Part shown: positions 10,009 to 18,855 of the stretch, one piece after another
Layout of the letters: every line of letters starts with the position of its first letter
Position numbering within the stretch: position 1 is the first letter of the stretch
Notes under the pieces: model-generated
Seen by the model: the letters and a program-made list of their open reading frames with translations, nothing else
What the model was told of the DNA's origin: nothing
Database searches by the model: none
Source of the DNA: Methylobacterium frigidaeris
GTDB lineage: Bacteria; Pseudomonadota; Alphaproteobacteria; Rhizobiales; Beijerinckiaceae
NCBI RefSeq assembly: GCF_022179185.1
Contig: NZ_BPQJ01000018.1
Location: 62,001 to 126,000 of the forward strand
DNA length: 64,000 nt
Reading direction: 5' to 3'
Program-made: the position numbers and the translations under genes

Positions 10009-10841
10009 GCGACCTGCCCGGGATGAGCGGCTTGCCCGAGACCCGCATCCACCCGAGCGCGGTGGTCGAGGACGGCGCGGTGATCGGCGCCGGCGTCGAG
10101 ATCGGGCCGTTCTGTCATGTCGGGCCGCAGACGGTGCTCGGCGACGGCGTGCGGCTGGTGAGCCACGTCGTCGTCGCAGGCCGCACCACGATCGGCCCGC
10201 GCACCCGGATCTATCCCTTCGCGTCGATCGGTCACCCGCCGCAGGACCTGAAGTTCCGCGGCGAGGACTCGACGCTGACGATCGGCGCCGATTGCCAGAT
10301 CCGCGAGGGCGTGACGATGAATCCCGGCACGGCCGGTGGCGGCCTCGCCACGGTGGTGGGCGATGCCTGCGCCTTCCTCGCCAACAGCCATGTCGGCCAC
10401 GATTGCCGGGTCGGCAACCACGTCGTGTTCTCCAACAACGTGATGCTCGCCGGCCATTGCCAGGTCGGCGACTACGCAATCCTCGGCGGCGGCGCGGCGG
10501 TGATCCAGTTCGCCCGGGTCGGCGCGCATTCCTTCGTCGGCGGCCTCTCGGGGCTGGAGAACGACCTGATCCCCTACGGCATGGCGGTGGGCAACCGTGC
10601 CCACCTGTCGGGGCTCAACATCATCGGGCTGCAGCGCCGCGGCTTCTCCCGCGAGGAGATCCACGCCCTGCGCAAGGCCTACCGGCTGCTCTTCGCCCTC
10701 GAAGGCACGCTGATGGAGCGGGTCGAGGACGTGGCGACGGAGTTCGACCAGCACCCGATCGTGCAGGAGATTCTCGCCTTCATCCGCGAGGGGGGCAAGC
10801 GCTCGGTCTGCACGCCGCGCGAGGCACCAGGTCCCGCGTGA
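10005..10841 (+). CDS. lpxA: Acyl-ACP--UDP-N-acetylglucosamine O-acyltransferase
   Basis: First enzyme of lipid A synthesis. Its 278 residues form a left-handed beta-helix of hexapeptide repeats plus a C-terminal helical domain. The catalytic-histidine motif NSHVGHDC and the acyl-chain ruler region are visible, as are [17 protein letters not shown] and the RRGFSREEI helix. The ATG overlaps the fabZ stop; a second ATG at 10023 is possible and would give the more common 272 residues. It overlaps lpxI by one base. Confidence 0.96.
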   Translation: MSDLPGMSGLPETRIHPSAVVEDGAVIGAGVEIGPFCHVGPQTVLGDGVRLVSHVVVAGRTTIGPRTRIYPFASIGHPPQDLKFRGEDSTLTIGADCQIREGVTMNPGTAGGGLATVVGDACAFLANSHVGHDCRVGNHVVFSNNVMLAGHCQVGDYAILGGGAAVIQFARVGAHSFVGGLSGLENDLIPYGMAVGNRAHLSGLNIIGLQRRGFSREEIHALRKAYRLLFALEGTLMERVEDVATEFDQHPIVQEILAFIREGGKRSVCTPREAPGPA

Positions 10842-11725
10842 TGGCCGCCGCGGCGGCGCGCGCCGAGACAAGTCCTGGCCCGGTCGCGATCGTGGCCGGA
10901 GCCGGTCGGCTGCCGCTCCTCATCGCCGCCGCCCTCGATCAGGCCGGGCGCTCCTGCCGCGTGCTCGCGATCCGGGGCTTCGCCGATCCGGCGACCCGGC
11001 GGCGGGCCGATGCCACGGTCGACCTCCTCGACGTGCGCGGCGCCCTCGATACCCTGTGCGCCTGGGCGCCCGCCGGCGTGACGCTCGCTGGCGCCGTGGC
11101 GCGGCCGAGCCCGGCCGCCCTGCTCAACACGCTCGCCGCCTATCGCAACCGCGACGCCCTTCGCTCGCTGGCCTCGGGCGGCGACGACCACCTGCTGCGC
11201 GGCGTCCTCGCACTGCTGGAGGAGCATGGCCTGCAGGTGCTGGGCGTGCGCGACCTGGCACCCGGGCTGATGGCGCCAGAGGGCCGCCTCGGTGCGCTTG
11301 CTCCGGACGAGGCGGCCGAGGCCTCGGTCGAAGCCGGCCGGGCGCTGCTCGCCAGCCTGTCGCCGCACGATGTCGGCCAGGCCGCCGTGGTGGCGAGCCG
11401 GCGGGTGCTGGCGGTCGAGGGACCGGAGGGCACCGACCGGATGCTGGCCCGCGCCCGGGCGCTCGCCCGCCGTCCCTTCGGCCTCGGGCGTCCGCCCGCC
11501 GGGATGGTGCTGGTGAAGCGCGCGAAGGACGGTCAGGACCTCCGCGTCGACCTGCCGGCGATCGGCCCGCGGACGGTGACGCGCGCGGCGGAGGCCGGCT
11601 GCCTCGGCATCGCGGTCGGCTCCGGCGACACCCTGGTGCTCGACCGGGCGGAGACGGTGGCGCTCGCCGACCGCCTCGGCCTCTTCCTCCTCGGCCTGCC
11701 GCCCGATCCGGAGCCCTCCCGTTGA
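10841..11725 (+). CDS. lpxI: UDP-2,3-diacylglucosamine pyrophosphatase LpxI
   Basis: It hydrolyses UDP-2,3-diacylglucosamine to lipid X, replacing the unrelated LpxH of Escherichia coli; LpxI is the alphaproteobacterial version (DUF1009 family). The 294 residues begin with IVAGAGRLPLLIAAAL. The C-terminal half carries the conserved PAGMVLVKRAKDGQDLRVDLPAIG stretch, interrupted here only for quotation, and the GLGIAV-like end (CLGIAVGSGDTLVLD). The ATG is fused to the lpxA stop and its own stop overlaps lpxB, indicating tight translational coupling. Confidence 0.93.
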   Translation: MAAAAARAETSPGPVAIVAGAGRLPLLIAAALDQAGRSCRVLAIRGFADPATRRRADATVDLLDVRGALDTLCAWAPAGVTLAGAVARPSPAALLNTLAAYRNRDALRSLASGGDDHLLRGVLALLEEHGLQVLGVRDLAPGLMAPEGRLGALAPDEAAEASVEAGRALLASLSPHDVGQAAVVASRRVLAVEGPEGTDRMLARARALARRPFGLGRPPAGMVLVKRAKDGQDLRVDLPAIGPRTVTRAAEAGCLGIAVGSGDTLVLDRAETVALADRLGLFLLGLPPDPEPSR

Positions 11726-12918
11726 GCGAGCGTCACGACACGCAACGCCCCCTCGCGATCTGGCTGGTGGCCGGCGAGGAATCCGGCGACCAGCTCGGCG
11801 CCAAGCTGATCCGCTCGCTGCGCGCCCTCTCGGACCGACCGCTCGCGCTTGCCGGCGTCGGCGGCGACGCGATGGCGGCGGAGGGGATGGAGTCGCTGTT
11901 CCCGCTCGAGGACGTGGCGGTGATCGGCTACCTCGCGGTGGCGGCGCGGATCCGCCTCTTGATGCGGCGCATCCGCCAGACCGTGCGGGCCTGCGTGGCG
12001 GCCCGTCCCGACGTCCTCGTCATCATCGACAGCCCGGGCTTCACCCATGCGGTGGCGAGCCGGGTGCGCCGGCAGCTACCGGATCTCCCCGTGGTCGATT
12101 ACGTCAGCCCGAGCGTCTGGGCCTGGCGCCCGTGGCGGGCGAAGACCATGCGGGGCTACATCGACCACGTCCTCGCCCTGCTGCCGTTCGAGCCCGACGC
12201 CCATCGCCGCCTCGGCGGTCCGGCCTGCACCTATGTCGGCCACCCGCTGATCGAGCGCTTGAGCGAGTTGAGGCCCGGCCCCGCCGAGAGGGAGGCTCGC
12301 ACGAGCCCCGCCCCGGTTCTCGCGGTGCTGCCGGGCTCGCGCCGCACCGAGATCGAGCGGCTGATGCCGATCTTCGGCGCCGCTCTCGCCAGGGTTCGGG
12401 CCCAGGGCCACGCCTTCACGGTCGAGCTGCCGGCGGTGACGCGCCACCGGGCCCTGATCGAGCGCCTCTCGGCCTCCTGGCCCGTGTCCCCGCGCCTGAT
12501 CGACGGCGAGGCCGACAAGCTCGCGACCTTCCGGCGCGCCCGGGCGGCGCTCGCCGCCTCCGGCACCGTGACGCTCGAACTGGCGCTCGCCGGCGTGCCG
12601 ATGGTGGTGGCCTATCAGGTGCCGAAGATCGAGGAGGTGATCGTGCGCCGCCTGATCCAGGTACCGACGATCGTGCTGCCGAACCTGATCCTGGGCGAGA
12701 ACGCGATCCCCGAGCTGATCCAGGCCGACTGCACGCCGGAGCGCCTGGCAGCGGCGCTCGCCCCCCTGCTGCCCGAGGGACCGACCCGGGCGGCGCAGGA
12801 GGCGGCGCTCGCCCGCCTCGACGCCACGATGCGGCTGCCCGACGGCGACGACCCGAGCCGCAGCGCGGCCCGGATCGTACTGGCGGCGGCCGACCGACGC
12901 TCCCTTAGCGGTTCTTGA
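11722..12918 (+). CDS. lpxB: Lipid-A-disaccharide synthase
   Basis: A glycosyltransferase that joins lipid X and UDP-2,3-diacylglucosamine. The N-terminal VAGEESGDQLGAKLI motif, the SPSVWAWRPWR motif and the LALAGVPMVVAYQ segment are typical. No ATG precedes the conserved N-terminus. The only sensible start is the TTG at 11722, which overlaps the lpxI stop (TTGA) and gives 398 residues, the normal length. Its 3' end overlaps the convergent peroxiredoxin gene by 14 bases. Confidence 0.94.
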   Translation: MSERHDTQRPLAIWLVAGEESGDQLGAKLIRSLRALSDRPLALAGVGGDAMAAEGMESLFPLEDVAVIGYLAVAARIRLLMRRIRQTVRACVAARPDVLVIIDSPGFTHAVASRVRRQLPDLPVVDYVSPSVWAWRPWRAKTMRGYIDHVLALLPFEPDAHRRLGGPACTYVGHPLIERLSELRPGPAEREARTSPAPVLAVLPGSRRTEIERLMPIFGAALARVRAQGHAFTVELPAVTRHRALIERLSASWPVSPRLIDGEADKLATFRRARAALAASGTVTLELALAGVPMVVAYQVPKIEEVIVRRLIQVPTIVLPNLILGENAIPELIQADCTPERLAAALAPLLPEGPTRAAQEAALARLDATMRLPDGDDPSRSAARIVLAAADRRSLSGS

Positions 12919-13432
12919 GATAGTCGAGCATCGTCCCGGCATCCGAGACCTTGAGGCCGACTCCGGGCGGGTCGTCGCGAAAGCCGGGCTCGACGAACAT
13001 CGTCCGGATCGTGCCGTCCTCGACGTGCATGGAGTAGCGCCAGCTTCTCATCCCCATGCCCTGGCGGCCGCGCTTGACCAGCATGCCCATCTGGCGCGTG
13101 AAGTCGGCGTTGCCGTCGGGCAGCATGAACACCTTCTCGATGCTCTTGAACCGGGCCCACTGGAACATCACGAAAGCGTCGTTGACCGAGAGGCAGATCA
13201 CCTGATCGATGCCGAGCGCAGCGAAATCGTCGGCATGCTGCTCGTAGCCCGGCAGGTGGTCGTCCGAGCAGGCCGGCGTGAAGGCGCCGGGCAGGGCGAA
13301 CAGCACGACGTTGCGGCCGCCGAACACCTCGGCGGAGGTGAGGTCCTTCCACTCGAACGGGTTGGGGCCGCCGAGGGCGTCGTTCCTGACGCGGGTGTGG
13401 AAGGTCACGTCCGGGACGGTGGCGGGCTGCAT
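12905..13432 (-). CDS. Peroxiredoxin (Prx5-type, thioredoxin fold)
   Basis: It reduces hydrogen peroxide and organic hydroperoxides with thiol electrons. The 175-residue protein has the PGAFTPACS motif with peroxidatic Cys55 and one further cysteine at about residue 80, in the position typical of the Prx5/AhpC-TSA group. The start at 13432 has GCGAGG eight bases upstream; an in-frame ATG at 13465 is less well placed. The gene is convergent with lpxB and appears monocistronic. No regulator site could be assigned. Confidence 0.9.
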   Translation of the reverse strand: MQPATVPDVTFHTRVRNDALGGPNPFEWKDLTSAEVFGGRNVVLFALPGAFTPACSDDHLPGYEQHADDFAALGIDQVICLSVNDAFVMFQWARFKSIEKVFMLPDGNADFTRQMGMLVKRGRQGMGMRSWRYSMHVEDGTIRTMFVEPGFRDDPPGVGLKVSDAGTMLDYLKNR

Positions 13433-13856
13433 CGAAACCTCGCGGAAAAAGGGAATCGCGGGCAAGCGAAACGGGCGCCAGGAAACTAGCCCCGCGGCCG
13501 GCCTGCCGTCACGGCAAAAAATCGCTTGCGGCGTGCGGCGGGCCGGGAGCGGATGCGCGGCCCGTTCACACGCCGCTTGGCCACCGAGGCGCAGACCAGG
13601 CAGCTATTCGGAGTCGTGGCCGCGTCGCCCCCGCGTGACGAGCTCGTGACGAGCTCGTGACGAGGTTGATGCTCCTGTTCGATTATTTCTCGATATCATT
13701 TGTTCCATCGTAGCACCGCGACAAAGTCGCACTCCTGAAAATCGTGCACTATCCTTTGGCGTCGGTTGATCTTTGTGACCGGTGCCTATCTGCTCCCGGG
13801 TGACTGAAGCCGGACCGCGATGCCGCGTGGCTCAGCCAGCGGCATGGGGGCGTCGG
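13433..13856. other. Intergenic region with 11-bp tandem repeat
   Basis: This stretch between divergent genes becomes markedly AT-rich from about 13670. It contains the tandem repeat CGTGACGAGCT (13634-13644, 13645-13655, partial 13656-13664). The AT-rich part probably carries the promoter of the LOV kinase. No ORF or RNA gene was recognised. Confidence 0.5.
13634..13664. repeat. 11-bp direct tandem repeat (2.8 copies)
   Basis: The unit CGTGACGAGCT occurs twice in full and once as nine bases with no spacer. It lies about 190 bases upstream of the LOV kinase start and 200 bases upstream of the peroxiredoxin start. It could be a regulator-binding array or simple slippage. Confidence 0.8.
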
Positions 13857-15479
13857 ATGGCGGAAATCTCGGAGAAGCCGGATCTCGGCGGCCTTGGGCC
13901 GGCCGTGACCGCGCGCGGCCCCGGCGCCGTCCGCGACACCCACTCCGACATCTTCTTCGCCGCCGTCGAGACGACGCGGATGCCGATGATCGTCACCGAT
14001 CCGCACCAGCCGGACAATCCGATCGTCTTCGCCAACCAGGCCTTCCTGCGCATGACCGGCTACACGCCGGACGAGCTGGTCGGCACCAATTGCCGCTTCC
14101 TGCAAGGCCCCGAGACCGACCGCGAGACGGTGGCGGAGGTGCGGCGCGCCATCGCCGAGCGCAAGGAGATCGCCACCGAGATCCTGAACTACCGCAAGGA
14201 CGGCTCGACGTTCTGGAACGCGCTGTTCATCTCGCCGGTCTACGACAAGAAGGGCGAGCTCGTTTACTTCTTCGGTTCGCAGCTCGACGTGTCGCGCCGG
14301 CGCGACGCCGAGCAGGCCCTGCACCAGGCCCAGAAGATGGAGGCCCTGGGGCAGCTCACCGGCGGCATCGCCCATGACTTCAACAACCTGCTCCAGGTCA
14401 TCGGCGGCTATACCGACGTGGTGCTGGCTTTGGCCGAGCACCCGCAGGTCGACGCGACCCGGCTGATGGGGGCGGGCGAGGCGATCCGCGCCGCGACCGA
14501 CCGGGCCGCCCGGCTCACCCATCAGCTGCTCGCCTTCGCCCGCAAGCAGCGCCTCGACGGACGGGCGGTGAACCTCAACAACCTCGTGCGCAGCATGAAC
14601 GAGATCACCGGGCGCACCCTCGGCGATCACGTCGTCGTGCGCACCGAGCTGGCGCCGGATCTGTGGAACTGCCGCATCGATCCGACCCAGGCCGAGGTGG
14701 CCCTGCTCAACGTGCTGCTCAACGCCCGCGACGCGATGCCGGGCGGCGGCACGGTGACGATCAGGACCGAGAACCTGACCATCGACGACGAGATGGCCCT
14801 GATGCTGATGGTGCGGCCGGGGCCCTACGCGGTGGTGCAGATGCAGGATACCGGCCTCGGCATGCCGCCGGAGATCCTGGCGCGGGTGATGGAGCCGTTC
14901 TTCACCACCAAGGAGGAGGGGCGCGGCACGGGCCTCGGCCTCGCCATGGTGTACGGCTTCGCCAAGCAATCCGGCGGCACGGTGCGGATCACCTCCGAGG
15001 TCGGCTCCGGCACCACCGTGCGCCTGCTCTTCCCGGCCACCGACCAGGCCGTCGCCGCCGAGCGCCGCCCGGCGCCGCGGGCCACCGACCGGACCGGCAC
15101 CGAGACGATCCTGGTGGTCGACGACCGCCCGGACGTCGCCGAGACCGCCCGGGTGATCCTGGACGATTTCGGCTACACGGTGCTCGTCGCCCACGGCGCC
15201 GAGGAGGCGCTGGAGATGCTCGATGCCAGCGGCAAGGTCGACCTGCTGTTCTCCGACCTGATCATGCCCGGCGCCATGAACGGCGTGCTCCTCGCCCGCG
15301 CCGCCCGCGAGCGCCAGCCGCGGATCAGGGTGCTGCTGACCACCGGCTACGCCGAGGCCTCGCTGGAGCGCACCGATGCCGGCGGCAGCGAGTTCGAGAT
15401 CCTGAACAAGCCCTACCGGCGGATGGAGCTGGCGCGGCGGGTGCGGCTGACGCTCGACGGGCCGACGGGGGTGGGATGA
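13857..15479 (+). CDS. Blue-light LOV sensor histidine kinase with receiver domain
   Basis: A 540-residue soluble hybrid kinase. Residues 30-145 form a LOV domain with the photoactive Cys79 in GTNCRFLQG, flavin-contact asparagines in PDNPIVFAN and LNYRKDG, and the glutamine in [10 protein letters not shown] HisKA/HATPase_c kinase follows with phospho-acceptor His173 ([11 protein letters not shown]) and G-boxes DTGLGMPP and [13 protein letters not shown]. The C-terminal receiver (from about [12 protein letters not shown]) has an Asp in LFSDLIMPG. It should sense blue light by flavin-cysteinyl adduct formation. The ATG at 13857 was preferred to 13782. No cognate regulator is adjacent. Confidence 0.93.
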   Translation: MAEISEKPDLGGLGPAVTARGPGAVRDTHSDIFFAAVETTRMPMIVTDPHQPDNPIVFANQAFLRMTGYTPDELVGTNCRFLQGPETDRETVAEVRRAIAERKEIATEILNYRKDGSTFWNALFISPVYDKKGELVYFFGSQLDVSRRRDAEQALHQAQKMEALGQLTGGIAHDFNNLLQVIGGYTDVVLALAEHPQVDATRLMGAGEAIRAATDRAARLTHQLLAFARKQRLDGRAVNLNNLVRSMNEITGRTLGDHVVVRTELAPDLWNCRIDPTQAEVALLNVLLNARDAMPGGGTVTIRTENLTIDDEMALMLMVRPGPYAVVQMQDTGLGMPPEILARVMEPFFTTKEEGRGTGLGLAMVYGFAKQSGGTVRITSEVGSGTTVRLLFPATDQAVAAERRPAPRATDRTGTETILVVDDRPDVAETARVILDDFGYTVLVAHGAEEALEMLDASGKVDLLFSDLIMPGAMNGVLLARAARERQPRIRVLLTTGYAEASLERTDAGGSEFEILNKPYRRMELARRVRLTLDGPTGVG

Positions 15480-15555
15480 GCAGGCGGGATCCCGTCCACG
15501 AGAAGGTGGGCCCGGCGCGATGCCGGGCACGTCCTTCGCTCGGATCGTCTCCTTC

Positions 15556-16413
15556 TCAGAGCACCTTGCCGAGATAGACCGCGACGCCGCCCCTGAACGG
15601 CTCCTCGCGCTCGACGGCGAAGCCCGCCCGCCGGTAGAATTCGACATTGCCGGCGAAGGCCTGGTTCGTCACCAGCCTCATCATCGTGTGCCCGAGCGCG
15701 CGCCCATCATCCTCCGCCCGTTGCAGCATCCAGCGACCGAGCCCCTGCCCGCGACGCGCCGGCGCCACCGCGAGGTTCTCGACCCAGAGATGATCGGCGC
15801 GCGGGATCGTCTCGATCAAGGCCAGGAGCGAACCGTCCCGTTCCAGCAGGCCGAAGCGATTCACGCGGACCGCGAGCGCGTAATCGGCGATCATCGGCAC
15901 GGGCTCCCGGCCGATGACCGGGATCCACTTGGCGTAGGCGGCCCTCACCAGCGCCTCGATCCGGGGCACGTCTTCCTTCGTGGCGGACCGCAGCGTGCCG
16001 GGTGCGCGTCCAGCCGGATCCGTCGCGACAGCCGTCACCTCGACTTCGACCAGCGCGTCCGGACGCGCCAGACCCGCAACGACGATGACGGTCACGGCAG
16101 CGGGCGCATCGGAGGCCCAGCGTGCCCGACGCACCTGTCCGAGCATCGGCAGGTCGCCGGCGCGGGTCAGGAAGAACGTCGCCCTGGCGACGTCGGCCAG
16201 CCCCATTCCGGCAGCAGCGAGCAGCGCCTCGACGTTGTCCATCGCCTGGCCCAGCTGATCGGCGAAGTCCTCGTGCATCCGCCCGTCCGGCGCGACGCCG
16301 AACTGTCCGGAGACGAACAGGGTACGGCCGGTCGAAGCCTGGCGGGCATGGGTGTAGATCGTGCGGAACGGCTCCGGCACGGTCCAGATGGTCGGCGGAT
16401 TGAGAATCGTCAC
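15556..16413 (-). CDS. RidA-family domain fused to GNAT acetyltransferase
   Basis: Residues about 1-120 match the RidA/YjgF/UK114 family (RTLFVSGQFGVAPDG, then AMDNVEALLAAAGM, then VEVEVTAVA); family members hydrolyse reactive enamines and imines. From about residue 125 (LRSATKEDVPRIEALV) to the end is a GNAT N-acetyltransferase with the acetyl-CoA loop RRGQGLGRWML. The chosen GTG start at 16413 directly precedes the RidA fold (TILNPPTIW); upstream codons are open but unlike any family. The typical RidA catalytic arginine region is not clearly conserved, so enzymatic deamination is uncertain. The gene stands alone and faces the LOV kinase. Confidence 0.82.
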   Translation of the reverse strand: MTILNPPTIWTVPEPFRTIYTHARQASTGRTLFVSGQFGVAPDGRMHEDFADQLGQAMDNVEALLAAAGMGLADVARATFFLTRAGDLPMLGQVRRARWASDAPAAVTVIVVAGLARPDALVEVEVTAVATDPAGRAPGTLRSATKEDVPRIEALVRAAYAKWIPVIGREPVPMIADYALAVRVNRFGLLERDGSLLALIETIPRADHLWVENLAVAPARRGQGLGRWMLQRAEDDGRALGHTMMRLVTNQAFAGNVEFYRRAGFAVEREEPFRGGVAVYLGKVL

Positions 16414-16817
16414 GGTCGTTCGCCCTGCTTGCGCCCCGGCCCCGAGAGATCGGGCTCCACCGCACGGGGCAGGTGACGCCCCGCCGCGCTCACGGCCGCG
16501 AGGCTCGGGAAGACGCGATCTGGTGTGGGTTGCCAAGCGAGCGGCGCGAGGGCCGCTCAAGCTGGCGAGGAGCTACACGCCCCCGTCACGCCGACCGCGT
16601 CGAACGCGGCGTCGGTCTCGGACGGTCATCGTCGGGCGGGACGGGCTCATGCAGCGACGCTAAGAGCAATCTCACCCAAGGGCAACAAGAAAGCGCATCG
16701 GGAACCTGAGGGACCTGCGTCGGGGGTCCCCTCCGCCGTCACGGGCGTCACGCCCGTGCTCGCGCGCACCACGATCGGCTCCCGCCTTCATCGGCGACGC
16801 ACTCGATCCGCCCATGC
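16414..16817. other. Intergenic region without recognised gene
   Basis: 404 bases between two minus-strand genes. A perfect 8-bp hairpin (16740-16747 with 16751-16758) has no T-run on either strand. The ORFs overlapping this stretch are compositional shadows rich in Arg/Pro/Ala. Confidence 0.5.
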
Positions 16818-17735
16818 TCAGAAATTGTAGCCGACGCGCAGGCGCATCTGGTGCCGATCGAAGCTCGACAGGTCGAGAGGGCCTGGCTCGTCCGAAGCGC
16901 GGCCCGCGACCTGGAAACTCCAGGTGAACGAGGCCCAGGCCTGCGGCGAGAGGGTCGTGTAGAGTGTCGGCCCGAGATAGACCGCCTCCCCGGCGAGCCG
17001 GTCGAGCGCCAGGCCCTCGTAGGTCCGGGCGTAGCGCGCCTCAGCCCCGACGAAGAGGCCGGGCCGGGCCTGATAGGCCAGGGCGGCGGACGCCTCGATC
17101 CCCGATCCCAGCACGCGCTCGTCCAGGGCCGTCAGCCGTGTGGTCGAGAAGGCGAAGCCCAGGTTGACCGCCGCCACCAGCTTGCCGGGGATCAGTTCGC
17201 GGTCGGCCAGGAGGCCGACATCGGTACCGAAGCTGCGCGCGGGCGCACCCGAGCCGCCGTCGACGGTGCCGTAAGCGGGCACGATGCTGAGCGTGAGGCC
17301 GAACGGGGCGGTGCGGCGGTCCAGCAGGCGGAGGCGCGTTTCGAGGAAGCCGCCGTTGAAGCCGCCCGTGGTCCGGGCCGGATCGCCGGGGGCACCGATG
17401 TCGTAGGCATTGAAGGTGACGCCCGGCGCGAGGCGGAAATCGTTGGTCAGCGGCATCTTCAGGGCGAGGCCGCTATCGATCGCCAGGAAGCGGCCGAGGC
17501 GCTTGCCGAGCCGCCCGCTCGTCTCCCATTCCAGCTCCGCCTCGCCCGGTACGCCGAGGTCGCTGCCCTCGGTGAAGCCGAACAGGTGCTCGCTGTCGAT
17601 GTCGCCGGGTGTCAGGTTCTCGGCGGCGGTGGGGAGGGATTGGGCCCGGAGGGAGGAGGCGCCCTGCCCTGCCGCGAGGCAGGCCAGAACGATGCCGGTG
17701 GCGCGGCACGAGAGCGAGGAACGGGCGTAGCGCAT
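16818..17735 (-). CDS. Outer-membrane beta-barrel-like protein, function unknown
   Basis: 305 residues with a signal peptide (cleavage near SLRAQS), then alternating hydrophobic/polar beta segments and a final phenylalanine (LRVGYNF), all typical of small outer-membrane barrels. No POTRA, plug or OmpA peptidoglycan-binding domain is visible. The function cannot be named. Its start region is followed upstream by a short AT-rich inverted repeat (TATAGC-N4-GCTATA), a candidate operator. It has no co-directional partner within 400 bases. Confidence 0.75.
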   Translation of the reverse strand: MRYARSSLSCRATGIVLACLAAGQGASSLRAQSLPTAAENLTPGDIDSEHLFGFTEGSDLGVPGEAELEWETSGRLGKRLGRFLAIDSGLALKMPLTNDFRLAPGVTFNAYDIGAPGDPARTTGGFNGGFLETRLRLLDRRTAPFGLTLSIVPAYGTVDGGSGAPARSFGTDVGLLADRELIPGKLVAAVNLGFAFSTTRLTALDERVLGSGIEASAALAYQARPGLFVGAEARYARTYEGLALDRLAGEAVYLGPTLYTTLSPQAWASFTWSFQVAGRASDEPGPLDLSSFDRHQMRLRVGYNF

Positions 17736-18076
17736 CGCAACGGCTCATCATTATAGCTGTTGCTATATCTGATAGATGCAGCCATTTGGCCCGTCAACGG
17801 CTCGGCCCAGCTGCGGTCGGTCGTGGTGTCATCCCGGTCCGCGCAGGCCTCCGCGAAAAAACGGGGACGCGTGATCGTTCCCTGACACCGCTCCCACGGC
17901 CCGAGTCTCTGGCCCACCATCAAGATCCGTCCAGTCCCCTGCGACGCCGAGCAAGTGCTGACGGAATGCCGCATGACGGTGCGTACAGTCTCCCGATTCG
18001 ATCAGGAACCCGCCTTCGCATCATTTGTTATCGCCGCATCCACCGCGGCGTGCCGCAGATCATGGGAGATACGATA
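17736..18076. promoter_or_regulatory. Divergent promoter region
   Basis: This 341-base intergenic stretch holds an inverted repeat at 17752-17767 near the barrel protein start and an EcfG-like promoter at 18005-18029 reading toward the small hydrophilic protein. No additional ORF is convincing. Confidence 0.5.
18005..18029 (+). promoter_or_regulatory. Candidate sigma-EcfG (general stress) promoter
   Basis: GGAAC (18005-18009), 17 bases, then GTT (18027-18029). This matches the known alphaproteobacterial EcfG/PhyR regulon pattern GGAAC-N16/17-(c)GTT. It lies 48 bases upstream of the small protein ATG at 18077. Confidence 0.6.
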
Positions 18077-18238
18077 ATGGCGGACAAGAAGCAGCAGTCT
18101 CAGTCGACCAATACTGACCATACCCGCCACAATCACAAGAATCCCGATGCGCCGAATCAGGGTACCGTGCAGCATTCGGATGACGGCCGCCTGAAGGAGA
18201 ACCGCGAGAAGGGTATCCATCGCGGCGACAAGGAGTGA
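18077..18238 (+). CDS. Small hydrophilic protein, probably stress-induced
   Basis: 53 residues, very rich in Asn, Gln, Lys, Asp and His, with no hydrophobic core or Cys; it is probably disordered, like many general-stress small proteins. The ATG at 18077 has GGAG nine bases upstream. An EcfG-like promoter precedes it and a perfect terminator follows immediately, so it is a well-bounded monocistronic gene. No molecular function can be assigned. Confidence 0.8.
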   Translation: MADKKQQSQSTNTDHTRHNHKNPDAPNQGTVQHSDDGRLKENREKGIHRGDKE

Positions 18239-18261
18239 GCTTCTCCTCTGACAGGGAACGG

Positions 18262-18293
18262 GAGGGCCGCCGCGAGGCGGCCCTCTTCTTTTT
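18262..18293 (+). terminator. Rho-independent terminator after small stress protein
   Basis: A perfect 10-bp stem (18262-18271 with 18276-18285) with a GCGA tetraloop is followed by a T-rich run (TTCTTTTT). It also lies at the 3' end of the convergent membrane-protein gene. Confidence 0.9.
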
Positions 18294-18855
18294 ATCCCTC
18301 GGCCACCGGCCGGCCGTTGCGCCAGGGGCGCAAGGGGCCGGGAATGCGGAAGTCGCGCGGCACCGCAAAGTCGCGGGCGGCGCCGTGGGCGGCGGCGAGG
18401 CCACGGGGGAAGCCGCTGCGGTTGTGGTACTCGTAAGTCCCGCGAGGCGCCGGACGCTTGTCGGCCGTGAGGCCCTGGGCGCAGACGATGTCGGCGAGGG
18501 TGACGCCGGCGACCGCGGCGGTGGCGAGCGCCAGGGTGCCGGCGCGGGGGTTGTCGCCCTCGAAGCCGGTCGCCAGGGTAGCCAGATCCACAGCGTCGCC
18601 CGCGACCCGTCCCCAGATCCACGGCGTCGGATCGTGGCTCATCAGGATCGCGGCGCCGGTCGCGACCTCGCGGACCCCGTAGGCCTGGACCAGGGTCTCG
18701 CGGCCCTGCAAGCCCAGGGCCCGGCAGAGGGCGCGGGGCGCCAGGATCTCGGCGAGGCCGAGCCCGATCGAGAACCAGCCGAGGCCGCGGGCGAGGGCGT
18801 CGTGCGTGGCGCGCGCGCGGGGGTCGACGGTGCGTTGCATGGCTGGGTTATTCAT
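18292..18855 (-). CDS. Predicted integral membrane protein, partner of alcohol dehydrogenase
   Basis: 187 residues with about four hydrophobic segments in the first 130 residues (for example [19 protein letters not shown] and [20 protein letters not shown]), then a polar tail. I do not recognise a functional family. Its ATG overlaps the stop of the upstream zinc dehydrogenase (ATGA), so the two are translationally coupled and should share the EcfG-like promoter at 20145-20169. A role in the stress response with the dehydrogenase is inference. Confidence 0.75.
   Translation of the reverse strand: MNNPAMQRTVDPRARATHDALARGLGWFSIGLGLAEILAPRALCRALGLQGRETLVQAYGVREVATGAAILMSHDPTPWIWGRVAGDAVDLATLATGFEGDNPRAGTLALATAAVAGVTLADIVCAQGLTADKRPAPRGTYEYHNRSGFPRGLAAAHGAARDFAVPRDFRIPGPLRPWRNGRPVAEG

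Noticed and set aside
16740-16758. Perfect 8-bp hairpin considered as terminator
   Set aside because: No T-run on either strand and no gene ending nearby.
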